Below, in pieces: positions 24,531 to 32,987 of a DNA stretch of 64,000 bases; position 1 is the first letter of the stretch; every line of letters begins with the position of its first letter. The position numbers and the translations under genes are program-made. Source of the stretch: Piscinibacter sp. (GTDB lineage: Bacteria; Pseudomonadota; Gammaproteobacteria; Burkholderiales; Burkholderiaceae_C); contig JAGOAS010000010.1 of assembly GCA_017983795.1 (NCBI GenBank), forward strand, positions 1 through 64,000. Reading direction: 5' to 3'. The notes under the pieces are model-generated. The model saw only the letters and a program-made list of their open reading frames with translations. It ran no database searches and was not told where the DNA came from.

Positions 24531-25524
24531 GTGGCTGCGCAGGCTGGCGCTGGCCGCGGTCGTCGCGCTGGGCATCGCGTCCATCATCGGCAGCGGCGGT
24601 GGCATCGGACTGACCAGCGACTGCCCGCCGGGCATGAGCTGCGACGCCCCGCCGCCGGTGCTGACCGTCTCCGTCCAGCCGCCCTATGCCACGGCGCTGG
24701 TCGGCAGCGCGGTGACGTTCACCGCCACGGCATTCGACGCCGCGGGCGCCGTCACGTACCAGTGGAGCCGCTCGTCGGACGGCGGCACGAGCTTTCTCGA
24801 TCTTCCCGGCGCCACCGCGCGCGCACTCACCCTTGCCGCGGTCAACCTGGCCGACGACGGTGCGATCTACCGGGTGACGGCGCGAGACACCAGTCCGATC
24901 GTGGCGCACGCCGGCGCCCGGCTCTCGGTGTCGGCGACGCCCGGCCTGGTGTTCCGCGACACGGAGTTCAACCCGGCCGACTGGGTCGCCACGCCGCTTG
25001 GGCTCGGCAGCGTGCCCGCAGCCGCCCACAGCGAAGACACGCCGGCCAGCGGCGGCAACCCCGGCGCCTTCCGAAGGATGGTCATCGAGGTCCCGCCGCA
25101 GTCCGGTGGGGGACGCGTGTACTACACCTCGCTCGTGGCGACGTACGACCCGGCCACCCAGGGGGCGATCCGCCTGATCGACTATGCGGAGGACAGCATC
25201 TCACTGCAGCCCAACGTCTCGACCTACACCGACTCGGCAATGCTGCTGGAACAGGCCGGGCGACGCTACGTCGCGAACCAGCGCGCCGACGTCAATGTTC
25301 CGATCTCCACGAGCTGGAGCTCGAGCCAGAGCCGTGCCAGCCTGCGTGCAGCCGACTTCGGCATGGTCGACGGGCCGGCTTGCCAACCCGGGGAGACCTG
25401 CCCCGATTTCTCGGCGCAGGGTGCGCCGATGCGCTTCGGCTACTGGCGCTTCTCCTTCGGAATCCAGGGCGACCGGATCGCCCATGGCATCGACAACTGG
25501 CAGGTGACTGTCTGGCGGGAGTGA
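24505..25524 (+). CDS. Secreted protein with Ig-like domain
   Basis: A 339-residue exported protein. The N-terminus has a basic start (MRPHRSRSEWLRRLA) and a hydrophobic core ending in ASIIGSGGG, an export signal of a type often seen before glycine-rich linkers. Residues about 50-150 look like an Ig-like domain (VTFTATAFDAAGAVTYQWSR, LADDGAIYRVTA). Residues 155-339 form a beta-rich domain I do not recognise, with a possible disulfide CQPGETC. It is probably a cell-surface or periplasmic binding protein. It overlaps the VanZ-like gene and is followed by a hairpin, so this is a two-gene unit. Confidence 0.65.
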   Translation: MRPHRSRSEWLRRLALAAVVALGIASIIGSGGGIGLTSDCPPGMSCDAPPPVLTVSVQPPYATALVGSAVTFTATAFDAAGAVTYQWSRSSDGGTSFLDLPGATARALTLAAVNLADDGAIYRVTARDTSPIVAHAGARLSVSATPGLVFRDTEFNPADWVATPLGLGSVPAAAHSEDTPASGGNPGAFRRMVIEVPPQSGGGRVYYTSLVATYDPATQGAIRLIDYAEDSISLQPNVSTYTDSAMLLEQAGRRYVANQRADVNVPISTSWSSSQSRASLRAADFGMVDGPACQPGETCPDFSAQGAPMRFGYWRFSFGIQGDRIAHGIDNWQVTVWRE

Positions 25525-25565
25525 GGGCCGGTACGCCGAGGCCTCGAAGCCTGGGAGAATCGCGT

Positions 25566-25586
25566 GCCCCTTGGCAACCAAGGGGC
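25566..25586 (+). terminator. Hairpin after the Ig-like gene
   Basis: Perfect 9-base arms GCCCCTTGG (25,566-25,574) and CCAAGGGGC (25,578-25,586) with a CAA loop, 40 bases after the stop codon. No T run follows, so efficient intrinsic termination is uncertain. Confidence 0.5.
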
Positions 25587-25961
25587 GACGCGCTGAACTC
25601 GGAGAATCAAGGGCTTGGCGTCAAAGACTTGCACGAGCCGCTGCTCACCAAACGTCGACTGCATCTCGTTGAGCGATTGAATGAGGACAGGCTTTGCAAC
25701 TCGATGTCGATTTCCGCCTTTTCCGCTTCCAGTGTGGAGCGTGAGGCGCCGCTGGCCGTTGGCGGGCGAACTCACGGTGAGGGTCAGTGCCCTGACACTC
25801 AAGATTGCGGCAGTGACAGCCATGAGCGTCGGCAAAGTGCTTGGCAGCAGACCGCCGTTCCGCCGCCGCGAGGTTTCCCGCTGGGAACGACCGATCCCGG
25901 TCAACGCGGCGGACTCGAGTCGACCCAAAGCTGACAACCCTTTCCGCGAGAATCGGTCCGT
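25587..25961. other. Intergenic region, nothing recognised
   Basis: The region lies between two convergent genes. A minus-strand frame across 25,440-25,937 has some protein-like stretches (PVLIQSLNEMQSTFGEQRLV) but no identifiable family and no good start; it may be a remnant. Confidence 0.4.
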
Positions 25962-27155
25962 CTAGCCCGATATCAGAGGCGTGCACGAATGCCAGCGCTC
26001 CAGCATGCGGGCCGCCGCCGCTGCATCGTGCATGGCAGCCATCTCCCGGGCGAGCAAGGTAGCTCCCGCGCTCATCGCGCCATTTGCCAACAGCTTCGAC
26101 AGCTCCGTGCTCACCGCCTCCACGGACTGACGCTCCAACGCGACGGAACTGCCCGCACTCACCCGCGAAAGGGCGCGCGCATTGCGAAAGTGATCCGCCG
26201 CCTGCGGCAGCACCAGATGCGGCAGGCCGTGGGCAGCCGCACCGAGCATGGCGCCTGCGCCGCCGTGCGAGACCACCGCATCGCAATGCGGCAGCAGGGC
26301 GCCCTGATCGACGAAGCGATGCACGTGCACATGCGCGCCGAGCTGCCCCAGGCCGGGCAGGTCGCCATCCGGGCCCACCGTGATGACGACCGTCCCGCCG
26401 AGCTGGGCCGCGGCACGGGCAGCGACGAGGAGCGCCGGGCTGCGGTTGAACACGGTGCCGAAGGTCACGTAGATCCGGGGTCGCTGCGCCGGCGTCTGCT
26501 GCAAGGCTGCCTGCAATTCGGCGGGCAGCGCATTGGGCATCGTCGTTGCCGGGTGGTAGGCATTGAAGCGGAAGACACGACCGTCCTGCGGTCCGGTCGA
26601 AGCCTGGAGGCTGGCGGGCGCGATGTCCAGGTCCAGGTGGCGGTGCAGCCCCCCGTCAGCGGGCACGTCCAGCCCACGCGCTCGCCAGGAAGGCCCGAAG
26701 AAGTTCATCGCTTCCTCGACGTATTCACGCGGCGGCCGCAGGCCGTAGCCGTGGGTTGCATGGCGCAGCCCCAGCTGCCGGCAGACCAGCGGCACGGCCA
26801 GCGCCGCGGGCTCGCTCACCACGAAGTCGGGCCGCCAGGTCCGGGCGGCCCGTTCGACGCCCTCCAGCATGGCCGGCCCGAGCACCGCGCCGAAGAGCCG
26901 CGGAAAGGTGTACGCCGACAAGGACTCCCCGGTGAGCCGCGCTGCGCCGGCATGTGCCGTTCGGAACTCGCCCCGGCTCGCCCCGAAGGTGGGGCCTGCC
27001 GCAAACAGATCGAAGCCGTCGCCTTGCAACGCCGGGCAGGCATCGGGTGCCGTCACCCACGCCACCAGGTGCCCCTGCCTGCGCAGCGCCAGGGCCAGTG
27101 GCCGCAGCGGCAGCAGGTGCCCCAGACCTCCCGTGGTGCAGAACAGCACGCGCAT
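25962..27155 (-). CDS. UGT-type glycosyltransferase (GT1 family)
   Basis: A 397-residue glycosyltransferase of the MGT/UGT type. The N-terminus MRVLFCTTGGLGHLLPLRPL holds the acceptor-side glycine-rich loop. The donor-binding signature is HCDAVVSHGGAGAMLGAAAH, followed by PHLVLPQAADHFRNA. Enzymes of this type move a sugar from a nucleotide donor to small molecules such as macrolides, flavonoids or lipids. The acceptor here is unknown. The ATG at 27,155 lies 17 bases after the Bug-type gene stop, so the two are probably co-transcribed, an unusual pairing. Confidence 0.85.
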   Translation of the reverse strand: MRVLFCTTGGLGHLLPLRPLALALRRQGHLVAWVTAPDACPALQGDGFDLFAAGPTFGASRGEFRTAHAGAARLTGESLSAYTFPRLFGAVLGPAMLEGVERAARTWRPDFVVSEPAALAVPLVCRQLGLRHATHGYGLRPPREYVEEAMNFFGPSWRARGLDVPADGGLHRHLDLDIAPASLQASTGPQDGRVFRFNAYHPATTMPNALPAELQAALQQTPAQRPRIYVTFGTVFNRSPALLVAARAAAQLGGTVVITVGPDGDLPGLGQLGAHVHVHRFVDQGALLPHCDAVVSHGGAGAMLGAAAHGLPHLVLPQAADHFRNARALSRVSAGSSVALERQSVEAVSTELSKLLANGAMSAGATLLAREMAAMHDAAAAARMLERWHSCTPLISG

Positions 27156-27172
27156 CGCTTCTGCCGCGGCCT

Positions 27173-28147
27173 TCAATCGGCGGTCAGCTTGTACTCGTCC
27201 ACCAGGGACGACCAGACAGCCAGCTCGCGCGTGATGGTCGAGGCCAGGTCCTGGGGCGTCGCGCTCTCGGGGGCCAGCATGCGGCGCTCGAGTTCGCCGC
27301 GCATCTCGGGCCGTGCCACGGCGGCGGCGATGTCGGCGGCCAACCGGCCACGGGCAGCCTCGGGCGCCTTGGCCGCCGTGTAGACCCCCTGCCAGGTGGG
27401 CACGGCCACGCCGCCCATGCCGGCCTCGGCCATGGTCGGTACCTCGGGCAGCGCAGCGTTGCGCTCGGGTTCCAGCACGGCCAGCACACGCAGCGCGCCG
27501 GACTTCGCCTGCCCCTGCAGCAGCGACAGCGGCCCAAACATCAGCTGCACGCGGCCCGCCAGCAGGTCGGGCATGGCCTGGGTGCCCCCCTTGTACGGCA
27601 CCCGGGTGAGCTGGATGCCGGCGGCCTTCATGAACTGCGCCACCGCCAGCACCTCGCTGGGCGTGCTGGTGGCCACGTTGAAGGCGTTCGGCTGCTGGCG
27701 CGCCTGCTTCACGAACTCGGCCAAGGTCTGCGCGGGAACACTGGGGTGCACGGCAAGGGCAAACGGCACCCGGCCGACCTTGCCCAGCGGCGCCAGGTCG
27801 TGCGCCCAGTCCAGGCCCGAGCCCTTGGCCAGCAACGGTGTGGCGATCATCGAGCCCGGCGCGTAGAGCAAGGTGTGGCCGTCGGCCGGCGCCGCCAGCG
27901 CTTCGCGCGCCGCGACCAGCCCGTTGGCCCCGGGCTTGTTCTCCACCGTCACCACCTGGCCGAGCGAGGCACTCAGCTGCTGCGCCACCTGGCGCGCGAT
28001 GAAGTCGCTGGGCCCGCCGGCCGGCACCGGCACCAACATGCGCAGCGGCTTGGACGGGAAGACCGTTGCGGTGGCGGCCTGCGCGAATGCGGCGACAGGG
28101 GCGGCCAGGGCCGCCAGGGCGGCGATGCAGGACATCAGGTGGCGCAT
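27173..28147 (-). CDS. Bug-family periplasmic solute-binding protein (TctC-like)
   Basis: A 324-residue tripartite tricarboxylate transporter binding protein. A signal peptide (SCIAALAALAAPVAAFAQA) is followed by the Bug signature (FPSKPLRMLVPVPAGGPSD, then VTVENKPGANG). Bug proteins bind carboxylates, nicotinate or similar small acids in the periplasm. They are vastly expanded in Burkholderiales, mostly without transporter genes beside them. No tctA/tctB is present here. The ligand cannot be told. The divergent LysR gene further upstream is the likely regulator. Confidence 0.9.
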   Translation of the reverse strand: MRHLMSCIAALAALAAPVAAFAQAATATVFPSKPLRMLVPVPAGGPSDFIARQVAQQLSASLGQVVTVENKPGANGLVAAREALAAPADGHTLLYAPGSMIATPLLAKGSGLDWAHDLAPLGKVGRVPFALAVHPSVPAQTLAEFVKQARQQPNAFNVATSTPSEVLAVAQFMKAAGIQLTRVPYKGGTQAMPDLLAGRVQLMFGPLSLLQGQAKSGALRVLAVLEPERNAALPEVPTMAEAGMGGVAVPTWQGVYTAAKAPEAARGRLAADIAAAVARPEMRGELERRMLAPESATPQDLASTITRELAVWSSLVDEYKLTAD

Positions 28148-28162
28148 GGAATCCTCCGGAGT

Positions 28163-28513
28163 TCAGAACAGGGTCGGGAAGGCGGCGCCCGGCTGCAGCC
28201 AGCGCAGCCAGGCGATGGAAGCGGCGATGGCGCCGCACATGAAGGCATTGAAGGCGTTGACGGCCACGGCACGGTTGATGCGCCGCCCGTTCTGCTCGTG
28301 CAGCCACATCGCCATCGTCAGGTTGGCGCCCAGGAAGGTCAGTCAGGTGAACAGCGAGTGCTGGTCGGCCTGACCGCTGCTCTGGATGGCGGCGAGCGTG
28401 GGCAGGTAGGCGACGATGCGCAGGCCGTTGAAGAGCGCGAACGCGCCGCTCAGAAGAGTCAGGCTGCGCCCGTGCGGCGCGGCGAGGTTGGCGGTGAGCG
28501 TGGCGGTCTTCAT
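28163..28513 (-). pseudogene. Small membrane protein gene with an in-frame TGA
   Basis: Starting at the ATG at 28,513, a frame of 117 codons runs to a TGA at 28,163 and is broken by a single TGA at 28,345-28,343. Both halves are membrane-like (LTLLSGAFALFNGLRIVAYL before the stop; FLGANLTMAMWLH and AFNAFMCGAIAASIAWLRWL after it) and belong together in one frame. A TGG-to-TGA change would explain it. It is the first gene after the LysR operator and lies just 15 bases before the Bug gene, so it was part of that operon. It could also be a sequencing error. Family not recognised. Confidence 0.65.
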
Positions 28514-28594
28514 GGGCGTGCTCCACGGTGGCAATGGGCTTCACTGTAGGAGCCCGTCCGGTCGCACGAAAGCCTGCGGCAGGCACAATGCGCT

Positions 28595-28609
28595 TTAACC
28601 GCTGGTTAA
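28595..28609. promoter_or_regulatory. Palindromic LysR-type operator
   Basis: TTAACCGCTGGTTAA is a perfect inverted repeat of two 6-base arms around GCT, with the T-N11-A form of LysR sites. It lies 24 bases before the LysR start codon and 81 bases before the divergent membrane gene, so it can serve both promoters. Binding is inferred. Confidence 0.6.
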
Positions 28610-28633
28610 GGCGTTGCCGGGGAAGATTCGGCC

Positions 28634-29632
28634 ATGGACAAGCTTCGCGCCCTGCACTACTTCGTGGCCGCCGCCGAGGAGGGCAGCTTCTCGGCCGCGG
28701 CCCGCCGCTTCGACGTCAGCGTGCCGGCGGTGACCAAGCTGGTCTCCGCGCTGGAGCGCGAACTGGGCGTGAAGCTGCTCGATCGCAGCACGCAGGGCCT
28801 GTCGCTCACGGCCCGCGGGGCGCAGTACCTGGAGAACTGCACGCCCCTGCTGGCCCAGCTGTCCGACGCCGACCGAGCGCTGGCCGCGCCCGGGGCGCGG
28901 CGCGCGCGCACGCTGGTCGTGGGCGCACCGCCGCTACTGTCGCGCGCGCTGCTGGTGCCGGCCCTGGGCGAGTGGCACGAGCGGCATCCCCACGTGCACA
29001 TCGACCTGCGCACCGTGGACTTCCTCACCGTCAAGGACACGGCGACGCGGGGTGTCGATGTCCTGGTCGCCCTGGGCTGGCCGGGCAGCGTCGACCTCGT
29101 TCAGCGGCCACTAGCGCAGAGCCGACTGATCATCTGCGCCAGCCCGGCCTACTGGCGGCGGCACGGCATGCCGGGCCGCCCCGCCGAGTTGGTGAACCAC
29201 ATCTGCCCGCTGGTGCGCACCCCGGAAGGCACGGTGCTCGACCTGTGGCGCCACACGCGCGATGGCGTGGTCGATGAAGTGGCCGTGGGCGGCTGGCTCA
29301 CCTGCGCCAGCCGCGATGACGTGCTGCAGGCCGTGTTGCTGGGGCATGGCGTGGGGCGCTTCGCCGACCTGTCGGTCTGGTCCTTCGTTCGCGACGGTCT
29401 GCTGCAGGCCGTGCTGGTCGACTGGGAGAGCAGCGACTCGCCGCCGTTCAGTGCGCTGATCCGGCCCGAGTCGAAGCGGGACGCGGTCGTGCAGGACTTC
29501 GTGAACTTCCTGACCGACCTGCTGCGTCCCGTCGAGGCAATGTGCAGCGAAGCCTTCGGCTCAAGGCCGTCGGCCGTCCGGCCCCGCTGGTACGCCAGCC
29601 GTCCTGGGCGGGCGTCAAAAGCGCACCGGTGA
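28634..29632 (+). CDS. LysR-family transcriptional regulator
   Basis: A 332-residue LysR protein. The DNA-binding domain fills residues 1-60 (LRALHYFVAAAEEGSFSAAA, then FDVSVPAVTKLVSALERELG). The effector domain runs from about 90 to 295. The last 35 residues are basic and proline-rich with little resemblance to the family, so the reading frame may have been extended. It diverges from the membrane gene/Bug/glycosyltransferase operon and should control it. Co-effector unknown. Confidence 0.9.
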   Translation: MDKLRALHYFVAAAEEGSFSAAARRFDVSVPAVTKLVSALERELGVKLLDRSTQGLSLTARGAQYLENCTPLLAQLSDADRALAAPGARRARTLVVGAPPLLSRALLVPALGEWHERHPHVHIDLRTVDFLTVKDTATRGVDVLVALGWPGSVDLVQRPLAQSRLIICASPAYWRRHGMPGRPAELVNHICPLVRTPEGTVLDLWRHTRDGVVDEVAVGGWLTCASRDDVLQAVLLGHGVGRFADLSVWSFVRDGLLQAVLVDWESSDSPPFSALIRPESKRDAVVQDFVNFLTDLLRPVEAMCSEAFGSRPSAVRPRWYASRPGRASKAHR

Positions 29633-29899
29633 ATGCCCGGTACCGGGTCGCGGACTCAAAGGGCTGCTCATGGCCGGGTGCTGCCTTCTGCGGTCCCGCT
29701 TCTAGTGACTCCGATCTACGAGGGAGCTGTCATCTGACAGGTCTCTACCCGAGAGCGCCGCAAGTGCAGTGAGATGGTATGGACACCTCCCGCCGCATCC
29801 CCGAGGCCGGAGCGCGTCGGTTGGGTGGGGCCTCGCATCTGACGGCATCGAGTGCCAAAGTGGAAGCTCTATCCAACCACTGACGAAGGAGGCCCCGCC

Positions 29900-30946
29900 A
29901 TGAATGCTACGACGTACGCCGTGGACATCGCAAAGAGCGTCTTCCACGTGCACTGGGTCGAACCCGAGACCGGCGAGATCCACAACCGCAAGCTGAGCCG
30001 CGCCAAGTTCAGCGCCTTCATCGCCCAACGCCAGCCCGGGCGCATCGTGATGGAGGCCTGCGGCAGCGCGCACTACTGGGGGCGTACCTTCATGGCGCTG
30101 GGCCACCAGGTCGAGCTCTTGCCCGCCTTCGAGGTGCACAAGCGTGTGATCGGCAACAAGGACGACTGCGCCGACGCGGCCGCGATCTGGCTGACCGCGC
30201 AGTCGGCCACGGTGCGGCGCGTGCCGGTCAAGACCGTCCAGCAGCAAGCCGACCTGACGGTGCATCGAGTCCGCTCTCAACTGGTGCGCGAGCGCACCGC
30301 GCGCGTCAACGCGCTGCGCGGGCTGCTCTACGAGTTCGGGGTGGTCATGCCCAAGGGACGGCGGCTGGGGTTGCGCTGGCTGGCCGACAATCGCGCTCAG
30401 ATCGAGCAGCGATTGCCCGAGCGGATGCAGCGCTTGGTGCAGCTGCAACTCGACACGCTGCGCCAGCTCGATGAGCACATCGAGGTGCTGGAGGCCGAGG
30501 TCAAGGAGATGGTGAGCACCAGCGAGCTGGCCAGGCGCCTGATCAAGGTTCCGGGCCTGGGCTGCCTCAGTGCCAGCGCGGGGGCCAGTCTCGTGGGCGA
30601 CGCATCGGGATGGCGCAACGCACGCCAGTTCGCCTGCTGCCTGGGGTTGGAGCCCAGCCACGTCGGCACCGGCGGCAAGGTGCGCATGGGACCCATCAGC
30701 AAACGCGGCGATGCGTACCTGCGAACGCTGCTGATCCACGGCGCACGCAACCTCGTGCGCACGGCCGCCCCATCGCAGTGGATCGCCAGGATGCTCGAGC
30801 GTCGACCGTTCAACGTCGTGGCCACCGCGGTCGCTCACAAGCTGGCCCGCATCATGTGGGCGATGGCCGCGCACGGACGCGAATACGATCCGAACTGGCT
30901 ATCCCAAGCGCCACACGCCAAGGCGGCAAGCACCGCCGCGGCGTAG
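29900..30946 (+). CDS. IS110-family transposase (IS1111-like)
   Basis: A 348-residue DEDD transposase. The N-terminal RuvC-like domain shows AVDIAKSVFHVHW (first Asp), RIVMEACGSA (Glu) and GNKDDCADAAAI (Asp pair). The C-terminal Transposase_20 domain shows KVPGLGCLSASAGASLVGDA and GPISKRGDAYLRTLLIHGAR. IS110 elements move without duplicating target and are now known to use a bridge RNA from their non-coding end. The ATG at 29,900 has a perfect AAGGAGG site. The gene is intact. I could not fix the element ends: the non-coding flanks are 267 bases on the left and 275 on the right. In the IS1111 branch the RNA would be expected on the right. Confidence 0.92.
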   Translation: MNATTYAVDIAKSVFHVHWVEPETGEIHNRKLSRAKFSAFIAQRQPGRIVMEACGSAHYWGRTFMALGHQVELLPAFEVHKRVIGNKDDCADAAAIWLTAQSATVRRVPVKTVQQQADLTVHRVRSQLVRERTARVNALRGLLYEFGVVMPKGRRLGLRWLADNRAQIEQRLPERMQRLVQLQLDTLRQLDEHIEVLEAEVKEMVSTSELARRLIKVPGLGCLSASAGASLVGDASGWRNARQFACCLGLEPSHVGTGGKVRMGPISKRGDAYLRTLLIHGARNLVRTAAPSQWIARMLERRPFNVVATAVAHKLARIMWAMAAHGREYDPNWLSQAPHAKAASTAAA

Positions 30947-31221
30947 GCATCCAAGGAATCGAATGGCACAAACTGCCTGAACGAGTGCGCGTGCGAGACG
31001 ACGAGACGATGGCGTAGCGGTCAGACCGTGGGCTGGTAATGCTGGGCGAAACTCAGGGCGACTTCGGTCGAGCCCGTCAGTGAGATGAGCACCAGCCTCG
31101 CGACTCACCATCATGGCCAGCAGCGCAGGCTGCGTACAAAGGCCGGATATAAGGGGTGCAATGAACCCGCCGCGTCGCAAGCTCAACAGCTCGCTTGCCA
31201 CAAGGGAGGCGTCCATATAAG

Positions 31222-32712
31222 CTACTCCACTGCGACCACTTCATCTGCCGAGTGCGCCTTCTTCCTCGGTACTCTGGAGCGCCGCGGGGCACTTGAGGGC
31301 GCCGCAAGCAGTGCCATCAGTCGCCGCCCGAGTGCATCGAACGCCTTCTGCTGCTCGCTGAAGCGTCGGTCCCGGATGTAGGTCCGCCTCACGCGGCTCT
31401 CGATCATGTGGTTGAGGCACTCGTCGATCACGTCGCCGCTGATGCCCATGCCGGCCATCATCGTGGCCGCGGTACGGCGTAGGTCATGCGCAGTCCACCG
31501 CCCACCCGGCAGGACGAGGGCAGAGGTGGCCCTACTGCGACCCCGCAATCGGCGTGACGGCTCGCGCTGCCGATCGCTGAGCTGCTTGCCAAGGGATTTC
31601 GATCCGACGGGGCCGGTGAGGGCGGTATTGGGGAACAACCAGGCCACCGCCTTCGAAGAGTCGCCAGGCTCGGCCTCGCGGAGTTCGTAGAGCTTCTTGA
31701 AATGCGTCAGTGCGAAGGCGCTGAGGTGGATCGTGTGGTCTCGCTGGTTCTTGGTTTCCGCCAGGTGCCAGGTCTTGCGCGCAAGGTCGACGTAGCCCAG
31801 CTTGACGTCGCTCTTGTCGGCCGCGGGCTTCAATTCCGCCGGCTTGCGGTGTGTGCCGGCCCAGGCCGCCCCCAGCAGTTCGCCCACGCGCACGCCCGTG
31901 GCGAGGATGATCCAGACCGCGCTGACGAACCGCGGCTGCAGACGGGAGGCGGGCAGGGCCTTGTCGAGCATGCGCAACTCGTCCTCCGCCAGGACGCGGT
32001 CGCGCTCGAAGTGCGTGCCGCCGACATCGCGCTTGCTGACCGTGTCCAGCGGGTTGCGCATCACCAGGTCGCGCGTGAGCGCAAAGCGGAACATCTGCTT
32101 CAGGTCGGTCAGCAGGATGTTGGCCGTGCGCAGCTTGCCTTCGGCCTTGACGGTGTCGAGCAGGTCGATGAGCGTGCCGCGCTTCACGTCCTCGACCGCC
32201 ATGTCGCCGATCTTCGGGAAGACACGCCGTTCGAACTGCGCGCGGGCGTAGGCGCCGCCGTCCTTGCGGCCGAGCCGTCGTCCGTCGGTGCCGGTCCTCG
32301 GCGCCAGGTCGATGGCGGCCCATCTGTCGAAGAGCCTGCGCACGGTCAGTCGCCGCTCGGCGGCCAGCCGCGCCTCTTCGATGGCCTCCCGCTCCGCTTC
32401 GATCCGGCGACGGCGTTCGGCGCGCGGGTCGATGCCGTCGGACCTGGTGGCCCAGAGGCGCTTCGCCTCGGCCCGGGCATCGGCCAGCGACTTGTGCGGG
32501 TAGACGCCCATCGGGTCGTCCGGGAACAGCCGGTGCCACTGCTGCGCGCCAGTGGCCGGGTCGGTCAGACGAAGGACCCAGTGAAGCGACGCGTCGCGCT
32601 TGCGCAGGTACAGCCCGCCGCCGTCATGCAGCGGTGCCTTTGCGGCCCCGTCTTCGGCATACTTCTTCAGCGCCAGGGCCGTGAGCCGGTGCGTCTTCGC
32701 GGTGCGTGCCAT
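31222..32712 (-). CDS. int: Tyrosine recombinase (phage/ICE integrase)
   Basis: A 496-residue integrase. An N-terminal DUF4102-like arm-binding region (APLHDGGGLYLRKRDASLHW) is followed by a core-binding domain and the catalytic domain. Catalytic residues are seen as Arg in ATGVRVGELLG, His-x-x-Arg in AHDLRRTAATM, a second His in ECLNHM and Tyr in RRTYIRD. It would cut and join the tRNA attachment site. The ATG at 32,712 lies about 180 bases from the tRNA-Pro fragment, the normal place for an integrase beside its att site. The gene appears intact, so the element may still be able to excise. Confidence 0.92.
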   Translation of the reverse strand: MARTAKTHRLTALALKKYAEDGAAKAPLHDGGGLYLRKRDASLHWVLRLTDPATGAQQWHRLFPDDPMGVYPHKSLADARAEAKRLWATRSDGIDPRAERRRRIEAEREAIEEARLAAERRLTVRRLFDRWAAIDLAPRTGTDGRRLGRKDGGAYARAQFERRVFPKIGDMAVEDVKRGTLIDLLDTVKAEGKLRTANILLTDLKQMFRFALTRDLVMRNPLDTVSKRDVGGTHFERDRVLAEDELRMLDKALPASRLQPRFVSAVWIILATGVRVGELLGAAWAGTHRKPAELKPAADKSDVKLGYVDLARKTWHLAETKNQRDHTIHLSAFALTHFKKLYELREAEPGDSSKAVAWLFPNTALTGPVGSKSLGKQLSDRQREPSRRLRGRSRATSALVLPGGRWTAHDLRRTAATMMAGMGISGDVIDECLNHMIESRVRRTYIRDRRFSEQQKAFDALGRRLMALLAAPSSAPRRSRVPRKKAHSADEVVAVE

Positions 32713-32894
32713 GCAGGTGTCGGGGTGGGCTCCCTGGGGAGCGTGGCAACAGAATGGGCAACAGAATTCTGCGCGCTTGGACGACACTTTGCGAGACGCC
32801 GCCGGACCCGAAGTTGCTGCAAGTTGTTGATTTCAAAGAGATTGTGGGATGTCCTGGGACGCACCGACACGGTGCGGGACGATCACAATCGATG

Positions 32895-32939
32895 ATGGGG
32901 TGCAAGGGGTCGCGAGTTCGAATCCCGCCACCCCGACCA
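32895..32939 (+). other. 3' fragment of tRNA-Pro(GGG), att site of the island
   Basis: The 45 bases run from an anticodon loop ATGGGGT (anticodon GGG) through GCAAG, variable GGGTC, T arm GCGAG-TTCGAAT-CCCGC and acceptor CACCCCG to ACCA. No matching 5' half (expected CGGGGTG, D arm, CTTGC) precedes it. So it is the 3' part of a tRNA-Pro gene left as an attachment site. One A-C mismatch in the T stem shows slight decay. The intact gene is expected at the far junction, outside the window. Confidence 0.75.
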
Positions 32940-32950
32940 AAGACAGCACG

Positions 32951-32987
32951 AGCCTGGTGTCCACAAGACACCAGGCTTTTTGCTTTT
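32951..32987 (+). terminator. Intrinsic terminator of the tRNA-Pro locus
   Basis: Perfect 11-base arms AGCCTGGTGTC (32,951-32,961) and GACACCAGGCT (32,967-32,977) with a CACAA loop, followed by TTTTTGCTTTT. It stands 11 bases after the tRNA 3' end and abuts the end of vanR. It is the original terminator of the tRNA gene. Confidence 0.9.

Noticed and set aside
25440-25937. Minus-strand frame of 165 codons
   Set aside because: Overlaps the end of the Ig-like gene and has no identifiable family; at most a remnant.
29702-30874. 390-codon open frame on the minus strand
   Set aside because: It covers the IS110 transposase antisense and has no protein-like features.
32841-32939. Complete tRNA gene
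   Set aside because: Only the 3' part from the anticodon loop onward matches tRNA-Pro; upstream bases cannot form the 5' acceptor, D arm and anticodon stem.
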